Assembly: GCA_965112735.1 (NCBI GenBank)
Contig: OZ218951.1
Span: 1,860,001 to 1,924,000 of the forward strand
Reading direction: 5' to 3'
DNA length: 64,000 bases
Source: Phaeosaccion multiseriatum
Taxonomy: Eukaryota > Ochrophyta, other classes
Part shown: positions 55,957 to 64,000 of the stretch, piece by piece
Numbering within the stretch: position 1 is the stretch's first letter
Layout of the letters: each line of letters starts with the position of its first letter
Made by a program: the position numbers and the translations under genes
Notes under the pieces: model-generated
Told to the model about the DNA's origin: nothing
Seen by the model: only the letters and a program-made list of their open reading frames with translations
Database searches by the model: none

Positions 55957-58900
55957 ATGGAAACGCGGGGGTCGAGGAAGCGCAAAGTCCTCCAAACAAT
56001 AGCCACCACCAACAGCAGCAGCGGCGGCGAAAGCAACCGGCGCCACCCCAGTGAACGTAAGGCAAAGTACTCGAGGGCTGCTGCGCACTCGGAAGCGGCT
56101 ATGGCAGACGCCAAAGCGAAGGAAGACACGACGCCGAAGCGGGCGTCGTCCCAGAGCGGGCCCTTCCCGGGTCCTCTCTCCCCTATCTCCGCCGTCTCCT
56201 CTCCTTCTTCGACGGTGCGCTCGTCTAACTGCAGTAAGACCAGCTCACGTCAGGAAGCACAAGCAGGAGGAGGAGGAGGGAAGACTCGAATGTTCATCGC
56301 AGTCCGGATCAGACCTTTGTCAGCGAAGGAGCAGGCCGCTGGTATTCGTCCCTGCTGCGACACTGAGGCAGGCAGCAATGGTATCAACGATAACGCCGAC
56401 TCGGAGAGCATCATTGAGGGGGGTGGGGGCGTGGTAACCATTAATAGGGGCGCGTCTGGGGGGGGGTATCTCAAGAGCCAACAGGGCACCTCCAATGACT
56501 ACTGCTTCGACAGGGCCTTTGGTATGAAGAGCACGCAAGCAGAGGTATATGAGGGCACCACCAAGCCCTTCATTAAGGATGTGCTTGACGGCATTAACGT
56601 CACCGTCTTCGCCTACGGAGCCACAGGTAGGTTTGATACGCTAGGGTCATGTCGCACTATGCTGCGATTCGCTAAGCGGGGGGGGGGGGGAGTCCTGCTT
56701 CTTCCACCACAGACACGCCCCCAGCCCCTTTCCTGCAGTACTTTATATGTCTACCTATCACCCTCCCTACAGATGCACTGCCCTGTGCACGGTACCTACC
56801 ACCCCACCCCGCACGCACAACTCAATGGCTTTAGCATCGTGTGTCCTTTGGCACGTGTCGTCTGCGGCCTGTTCACCCCATCCCAATGTCCACTGCCCTC
56901 CTGCGGAACATTCATATTCCGTCCCTCTCCTCCCTTCTTCCACTGCTCTGGTGGAAACTCATCCCAACCCGGTAACCGTTTCGCCCCTGGGCGATCGATG
57001 GGCTTGCAGGTGCCGGTAAGACGCACACGATGATGGGTTCGGAGAGAGTCGTGGGCGTTACAGAAGAGGCAGGAGGTCGAGGGGGGCGGGGAGGGCGAGG
57101 AGGTTCGGGGGCGGAGGCACCAGCAGCAGAAGTGTCCGGCATTGTACCCCAGTCTCTCGTTGATGTGTTCAAGGGCCTCAAGAAGCGCCAGCAGGCGGCG
57201 CCGGACGAAACTTGGACCGTCGAGGTAAGGTGGGGAGGAAGAAAGGAAAGAAGGTGGGGGTGCTGCATACCCTTTTCTGTCTGTGTGTGGTATGACGTGA
57301 TGCCTAGACTGTCCTGGAGAGGAGACGCTGCCCCACCCCCGAACATGTCCGTGTGTTATGTATATACGTATGTTTGCCTACGTAAATGCTTGTGCGTGCT
57401 CTGTCGTCGTCTTTCTTTTTGGTTTCGATCCCCCCCCCCATCTTTGCGACACTCGTACACACGCACAGATACACCCCTCTTGCTCGCTTCAGGGGGGTGC
57501 ACTGCGCGCGCCTGTATTGTTAACATCGAAACGCATGTTCACCACTTCCCTCTTTCTATGCCTGTATACCTGCTTGTCTGCACAGGTGAGCTACCTAGAG
57601 GTGTACAACGAGCAGCTGCTGGACCTACTGGAGCCCTCCTCAAAGGCCCTCAAGCTGTTGGAGGACAAGGAGAAGGGGCAGATGAGGGTAAGTGATCAAC
57701 ACCACACCGCTCCACGCCCTACACACACGGCACCCCACCACACCACATCAGATCACACCTCATCCCACCCCACCACGCCTGCTCATCATCATCTCCATCT
57801 ATCTACTCCTCTCGCGATGCCCACCCACCTCTACATTTATCTTAGATACGACTAGTTACTGGTGACGTCCACACATGCGTGCATCTATCTACTACTTTGT
57901 GTACCCACACACACACGTGCTTGTGCTTCATGCCATTCGAGGCGAAAAACCACATTGAATGGTATAATACCCTTTCGCAGTTAACTCGCCTCCCTACCTC
58001 TTCCCTGCCTACCTGTCTGTGTGCCTTGTCTACCTACCGGTCTACCTGACCCATATGCCTGCCTGACTGCCTGCTCGTATGCCTGCGGTGGACCTATCCC
58101 CTCGCCCTCTCCTCTGCTCTCTGCCCCCTGCCCTCTGCCCTCTCCTTCCCCCTCTCCCTTTTAGGTGCTGGGTCTGGCTAAACGGCCCGTGGGGTCCAGC
58201 GAGGAGGTGCTGCAGCTGCTACGAGAGGGAAACTCGCACCGCAAGACGGAGAGCACCGGAGCTAACAGCGTGTCCTCTCGGTCACACGCCGTCCTGCGGG
58301 TCAGTCAATAAGGCAGTGAGGCAAAGACAGAGAGAGAGGGAGCAGCATACCTCTTGGTCAATCAAGGATGGTGGTAACATGCATCACGCCTTGTCCTCTT
58401 CTCTCCCCCCATCCGCACCTCCCTCTCACTCCTGCCGCTTCTTACATCTCCCTCCCCCCTCCTCTCTTCTCCCCTTCCAGCTCATGGTCACCCGTGCCCC
58501 CTCGTCAGGAGGGAGAGGAAGGGGCCCTCTCAGCAAGGGGCGGGATTCTTCTCGGCAGCAGCCTCAGCTGTTCCGTGGTGTCGAGTCTACGCTCAGCCTC
58601 ATTGACTTAGCGGGGTCGGAGAGGGCGTCCGCCACCAAGAACAAGGGGGAGCAGCTCAGGCAGGCAAGGCTTACGTCCCTCCTCCTTCTTCCTCCCTACC
58701 TACTTTCCTACCCAGCCTTCTACCTACCTGTTTGCTTGACTTTGCTAGTGCGCAGAGCTTTGCTTGCAACAGAGAGAGAGAGTACTGCTCTCTGCGCTGC
58801 TCTGCTGCTCCTGCTGCTCCTCCCCGCCCGGCTTTTCTTCGGGTTTGGCCAATAGCTCTCGAAACCAAGAAGCACGCAGCTTCACCCCCCCTCCCTCCCT

Positions 58901-61900
58901 CATCTCCCCCACTCACTCGCCTTCCTCCGCCTCTCGCCTTCCGTCTCCCCCTCGCCCTTCAGGGCGCTAACATCAACAAGAGCTTGCTCTCCTTGGCCAA
59001 CTGCATCAACGCACTCGCCGCCAACGCAGGTAGTGAACAACAACTCTCACTTTCGTAACTGCACCTCCTTGACTTCATGAACCTCCTTGATCTTTACCTT
59101 GGTTAGGGTACCTTGATTGATCTTGATGGACCCAATTGATCGACATCTTGACTCACCTTCCTCTACTCACCTCGACAATTCTCCCTCTCTCCCTCCCTCC
59201 CTCCCTTAACAGGCAAGAAGGGCAAGAGCCGCCCTACTAACGTCAAGTACCGAGACAGCAAGCTCACACACCTCCTCAAGACCAGCCTGGAGGGGCAGTG
59301 CTCCGTCGTCATGATCACCAACGTCAATCCCTCCCACCTCACCTTCGAGGACACCCACAACTCACTCAAGTATGCAGACCGAGCCAAGCAGATCAAGGTA
59401 TGTCAATGGATGTGCGTGTGTGCGTGCGTGGGTGTGTATGAGTTTGGTGGGTGCATGGGTGCGTGTGTGGGTGGGAGGGAGTAGAGTGAAGAGTTTTGTG
59501 GAGTTGCTGTGGGAGATACCCTTCCAACGCCCATTTCTCCTTCCACTCTCTCTCTCTCCCCACGCCGATTGCGGCTCCTGCTTCGCTCTCCTGTTTCCCC
59601 CTGTGCAGCTGGACCCCGCGATAAAGGAGCAGCGCCGTCTCGCCGCCGCCGCTTCCTCCTCCTCCTCCTCCTCCTCCTCCCTGGCCGCTGCCGGAGAGAG
59701 GGAGGCCCTCCTTCAAATGGAAGTCAAGGAGTTGAGGGAGGCCAACGCGACCCTGCAGGAGACGGTACAGGAGCTCAGCAAGCGGAGAGCTTCCGAGTCG
59801 AGGAGGGAGGGTGGCGGCAGCGGTGAGGGCGGAGGAGGCGGGTGCGACGAAATGAGCAGAACGCCGGAGGAGGAGAGCACAAACAGCACCAACTCCACCA
59901 CCAACACCACTTCCTCGTCGTCGTCCTTGTTGGGCAATGACGAGGAGGAGGACAGCAAGGGCAAAGACAAAGACATAGACGAAGGCCATCAAACGGCGGA
60001 GCTGGAGGAGGCGGAACAGGCCGTGAAGGAGGGGCAGGAACGGCTCCGGAGCATGCAGGGAACGATCGACGCTCTGCAGGCACAGGTCAAGACGGTGGAG
60101 GAAGCAAGCTTGGCCAATGTGTTCTTCCAAAAGCTCGAGGGGAGGGTGGAGCAAATGACTTCTCCCCATGCCCAGGCAGAGGTCATGTCGCTGCTGCACG
60201 ACGTGAGCACAGCTTGGGTGCAGGAAAAGGCGGCAGAGGCTGCTCACTTGCTGCAGCAGCAAAAGGGTAGTACCGGAAATAAGGGAGGGCGTGAGAGGGA
60301 CGTGGAGGGAGAGGATTCCGCGTCAGCATCATCATCATCTGCTGGTGCTGGTGCTGGTGCTGTTGCTGCGACTGTGGGCGAAGAGGTGACTCCGTCTTGT
60401 TTGTCATCATCAACTCTCGAGAAGCATCAGGAGGAGGAGATGAAGCGAAGCCAGCGACAACGACAAGAGGAGAAGGAGAAGGAGGAGGAGGAGGAGGAGG
60501 AGGAGGAGGAGGAGGACGGCAAGAAGAAGTGGCAGAGGGACGATGAGAAGGAGGACGAAGAGGAGGGTGAGGATGGGGTCGGGGGTGACCACCTCCACTT
60601 GCGCAGCATCTTCTCGTCCGAGTACGGCAGGCAGCTGGCGAGGGGGAAATCCTCAGACGAGGCTGCAGCAGCAGCCGCACGTGCCATGGCAACGGCAACA
60701 GCGGTGCTGTCCAAGGGGGCGAAGGAGGGGGGAGGGGAAGGGGATGGGGAGGGGGATAGGAGCGGCAATCATCACGGCCACAGAGGAATGTTGAACGTTT
60801 CGCTTGACTCTTTGGACTTCCTGGACTCCGAGTCTGAAGATGGCGACCACGGCGGAGGGGGAGGGCGAGAGAAGGAGTGCTACGAGCATCTACCTCCTCT
60901 CCACCCGCAGACGCAGCAGACGCAGACGCAGACGCAGCAGCAGCAGCAGCAGCAGACAGAGAGCGCGGCACGCAAAGGCTGCATGGCGGGCTGGATGGCC
61001 GCCACGGAAACGTGCAGAAAGGAGGCGGAGCAACAGCAGTTGGTGATACAGCGGCAGCACACTAAGCAGCCGCGGACGATGCTTCAGGAGGGGGACACGG
61101 TGGTGGAGCAGCCCCTGGCCAAGAGGCGACGAAGGGTCGAGGAGGGTGTCCGTGACGGGACGGGCGACAATGCCACTGCCAATGCCAATGTCGCTGCGAT
61201 GGAGGTGGAGATGGACGATCTTCCGCGGAGGAGAAGGTTCGGGACGACGCTCAAAGGCACCAGCGACAGTTGCCTCAACATTCAGAGAAACACCCCCACC
61301 ACCGCTGGTGCCACTGCCTCGGCTGCTGCCGCGGGGGACAAGAGCAGCAGCAGAAATAGGAAAGAAGTCACTACCCCCCGGGAGCGGACGGGCCTCTCCG
61401 ATGACGGCGGCCCTGGCACGATCCCCCCCCTCTCGCCTTCCAGTGCTACCAAGAGCGGTGCTGCGAAGAGCAGTGCCTGTGCTAGCAAGGGCAGTGGCAA
61501 GGGGCACGTCAAGTACCCAGCCTCGGGCATTGCGTCCTCGAAGAAGGTGCTCAGCGCGCGAGTTGCAGCGGCCCACTTGGCCATGTCACCGGAGAGGCAC
61601 CACCGACGACCGTCAGTACCAGCAGTGGCTTCTCCTTCAGCAGTTGGTGGTACGGTAGTCGCAGCAGCAGTTGAGGATACAACCGCCAATACCGGCAGCT
61701 CAAGCAGTGGTAATGCCGCAACTCCTGCCCCTGTCCGCCAGAGGGGGGGATTAGTGGCCTCGGCAGTGAGGCTCATGATTGAGAAGGCTATGATAGGAGG
61801 AGGAGGAGGGGGGGGAGGGGGAGGAGGAGGTAGTGGAGGAGAAGGAGGGGGAGGAGGAGGAGGAGGAGGTGAAACCGCTATTAGTGGTGGTGCGGTTGTC

Positions 61901-61951
61901 GCCAATCGAATCACGCGTTCTTCACGGCGAATGGGGGGGGCGGTTGTGTGA
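55957..61951 (+). CDS. Kinesin-8 (Kip3/KIF18)-like motor protein
   Basis: Eight exons (55957-56626, 57010-57224, 57586-57687, 58165-58299, 58481-58663, 58963-59029, 59213-59397, 59609-61951) join in phase to 1,299 residues. A Ser-rich extension of about 107 residues precedes the motor (about 108-519). Motor motifs: '[11 protein letters not shown]', P-loop '[11 protein letters not shown]' (split by intron 1), switch I '[11 protein letters not shown]', switch II '[11 protein letters not shown]', '[19 protein letters not shown]' and '[20 protein letters not shown]'. '[15 protein letters not shown]' matches the kinesin-8 neck rather than other classes. The donor after exon 5 is GC (CAG|GCAAGG), which alone restores the family's '[11 protein letters not shown]'. 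The tail has coiled coil (about 550-650), acidic and poly-Gly tracts. Kinesin-8 motors walk to microtubule plus ends and shorten them during spindle positioning. ATG 55957 is the first in frame. Confidence 0.92.
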
Positions 61952-62374
61952 GGCTTTTGGATGAAAGCAGAATCCGTGTTCATCGGGTAGGGAGGGGGGC
62001 GTCGGGGGGGGAAGAGGAAGCCCAGGGTACCTCCTCTGTTCTTTGTTGTTGCTTGTTGCTGTTGTTGTTGTTGTTGCTGTGCGTATTACGTTGTCTGCAG
62101 CTCCGCAGTCGATCGATCCGAGAGGACACGCCGCGAGCCCGTGGTGCGCACATACGATAATTTAAGAGAGGAATAAAGCGGAATGGAGAAAATAGTCCAT
62201 CTTCTCCTGATTTACATATATATATATCCTTGTAATTTGTGTAGTTATTCACATGCAGCCTCCCCCCTCCCCCCCCACCCGAGGGGCTACCAGGATGTGG
62301 GGCCGCTCTTTGTTTTAATTAGGGGAGAACAAAAGCAAACGAAAACTAAAAAAAAGTGAAGCAAAAGCGCACAG
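61952..62374. other. Convergent 3' region between kinesin and transporter genes
   Basis: 423 bp with an AATAAA at about 62172 (plus strand), a TATATATATATA stretch at about 62216-62227, and GTT repeats at about 62044-62080. No gene is supported. Confidence 0.5.
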
Positions 62375-64000
62375 TCAGGAGCGGGTAGGCGTCGGCGCCG
62401 CTTCCAAGCCGTTTCCTTCGCCCCTCATGTCCTCTCGTTCTCCCTGTTCGCTCTCCGCACTACTTTTTGTTGTGCTTGATGGCAAAATTGGTGTGTGCTC
62501 TCTCTCTTCTTGTCCTCCTCCCCCTTCTCCTCCACCATCTCCTCCTCCTCTCCCTTCGCAGGAGCTGCACGTCGTGGCCTTGACATTGACGAGCACGAAG
62601 CCGCCCACCACGCACAGCGCACCCACCGCAGAAGCCAAGGACGGCACCACCGAATGCAACAGAAAATCCGAAGCAAAGGCAAAAGGAACGCTCAGAGAGA
62701 GCCCCACGCTGGCCACAGTCGGGGTAGTAAGTACGACAGCCTTGGCCCAAAGCCAATCGCTGAGGACATTGTCCAACAGGCCCTTGAGAAGGACGAGGCC
62801 AAGGACTCGCCACGAAAGACCGGAGAAGGCGGTGGTGAAGACGGCGAGGAGGAGGACGACAGGACTGAGGAGCGTGGCGGTGGTGAGGCCCAAGTAACCG
62901 AGCACCACGGTGAGGCGAGTAGAAGGGGTGCTCTTTGCTCGGAGAAGGGTTGTATAGGCTGCGTACTGGGGGGTAGGGAGGGAGGGGGAGGGGAGGAGGA
63001 GGAGGCGGAGGAGGAGGAGGAGGAGGAGGAGGAGGAGGAGGAGGAGGAGGAGGAGGGTATGGGTGTTAGGATAGCAGCAGGGGTAGTGAAGGAGTGCGAG
63101 AGAAGCGAGAGAAGCGAGAGACAGGACGTAGAAACCGAGCTGGTCAAGGCAGGTCGCTGGTGATGGCAATGATGATGCATAAGCATAAGAGAGGATGGGA
63201 CCCGGCGTAAGTATAAGAGTGTAAGAGTATAAGAGTAGACACATGGGAGAGAGGATGGGGCGACACGTACCAACACAGCCGAGCAAAGCGCCAGCAAGTC
63301 CCCCCCCAGCAAGCCCTGAGAAGCGTGGTCAGCGAACGCTCCTCCTCCTCCTCCTCCTCCTCCTCCTCCTCCTCCTCCTCCTCCTCCTGCTGCTGCTGCT
63401 GCTTCTCCGTCTGCCCCTCCTTTCTCATCCTGCAGCGCCACGAGGACGGAACCCCCCATGCACAGCATAACCCCAACAGCCTTGAGCAGAGAGGCGCGCT
63501 CCCCACTGCACAGCACGCTGAACAAGAAGGTGAAGAGAGTGGAGGTCGAGCTGATGATGGTGCTGCTCGTCACGCTGCGGAGGGGTGGGTTGGGGCACAG
63601 CCAGGAGGGGTGGTGTAGAGGTTGCGCGAGGGAGAGGGGGGAAGGGGACGTCTAAAGTTTGGAAAGTGTATGCCCGGCGAGCCCAAGGCTACCCCCTCGC
63701 CCGCCTCTGCGTGTACGTTCGTGCATACCTACGTACGTACTTACGTGGTCAGTTTGAGAGACGAGTTGTAGGCCAAGTTGCCTGCGAACCACAGAGGAGC
63801 CATTGTGAGGCCCAGGCGGAACTCTGTCCTCCCCATGAGCTGCACGCTAGTTCGGGCAAGTCTGTCGAACCCAGACCTCCTCTCGAAGGGCTCTGTCGCT
63901 GCTCGAGGAGAGGCACTCAGAGGAGAAGGCCTAGAGCTGATCTCAGCACTACAAGGCGCCGCACTTCCAATTTCACGTCCGACGGCTCCCGCTGAGGCAC
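62375..64000 (-). CDS. SLC35F5/YML018C-like (EamA) membrane transporter, 5' end outside window
   Basis: Three minus-strand exons are visible: from the window edge (64000) or inside it down to 63745, then 63574-63271 and 62965-62375, all joining in phase. The reading frame stays open to the edge. Conserved blocks are 'APLWFAGNLAYNSSLKLTT', 'SSTIISSTSTLFTFLFSVLC', 'VGVMLCMGGSVLVALQDEK', 'LALCSAVLYAAYTTLLR' and 'KGLLDNVLSDWLWAKAVVLT', matching SLC35F5 and yeast YML018C, multi-pass transporters of the drug/metabolite superfamily. At least seven hydrophobic helices are present. Substrate is unknown. A poly-Gly tract from a CCT repeat (63340-63390) sits in a loop between 'LQDEKGG' and 'GLLGGDLLALC'. 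The C-terminal tail is Gly/Glu/Ser-rich and probably cytosolic. Confidence 0.87.
62998..63057. repeat. (GGA)n trinucleotide run in an intron
   Basis: A GGA/GGC tract of about 20 units within the last intron of the SLC35F-like gene. A separate CCT run at 63340-63390 is coding on the minus strand and gives poly-Gly. Confidence 0.85.

Overview
This is eukaryotic nuclear DNA, moderately GC-rich. Nearly every gene is split by short introns (about 100-500 bp) with GT-AG borders, and many introns are filled with microsatellites. There are no bacterial-type operons. The gene content (chromatin remodeler, ER membrane complex subunit, kinesin, CLU protein, cytosolic ribosomal proteins) is generic eukaryotic. 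Three things point to a stramenopile alga, possibly brown-alga or xanthophyte related: an ankyrin family with 'CPWNETTC'-type repeats like those common in stramenopiles, a kinase-like protein with a signal-peptide-plus-transit-like leader as expected for a secondary plastid, and almost strictly alternating gene orientation. That placement is inference; no rRNA or organelle marker is present.

Layout: 1-659 (+) 3' end of a GPI-type Cu/Zn superoxide dismutase; 1169-2185 (-) F-box-like ankyrin protein; 2499-6852 (+) ADIP/SSX2IP-like coiled-coil protein; 8733-13935 (-) very low-complexity Q/E/G-rich protein with a conserved coiled-coil C-terminus; 14254-17577 (+) plastid-type pseudokinase; 18753-19703 (-) EMC4; 19887-23266 (+) ribosomal protein eS1 (RPS3A); 23699-about 25169 (-) PX-domain protein with unresolved 5' end; 25769-30398 (-) secretory trefoil-like plus ankyrin protein; 30734-42687 (+) CHD chromatin remodeler of about 2,872 residues; 43291-44744 (-) ribosomal protein eL19; 44962-53037 (+) CLU/TIF31 protein; 53418-55702 (-) METTL13/EEF1AKMT4-like methyltransferase; 55957-61951 (+) kinesin-8-like motor; 62375-64000 (-) SLC35F-type transporter running off the window.

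Divergent neighbours share short intergenic segments (about 180-335 bp) that are likely bidirectional promoters; convergent neighbours are separated by 0.4-1.9 kb. Only the PX and trefoil-ankyrin genes break the alternation. I reconstructed exon structures by hand from splice consensus, reading-frame continuity and family similarity. Every join listed preserves phase, but none has transcript support.

The most unusual signals are: a PCNA-interacting (PIP) peptide at the extreme C-terminus of the CHD remodeler; a signal-bearing ankyrin protein with a trefoil-like N-terminal domain; two short sequence motifs dispersed among unrelated genes (an 18-bp-period motif in exons and introns, and a 14-bp motif seen only in introns); introns placed directly after the start codon; and a GC-AG intron in the kinesin. 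I found no clear new multi-gene system.
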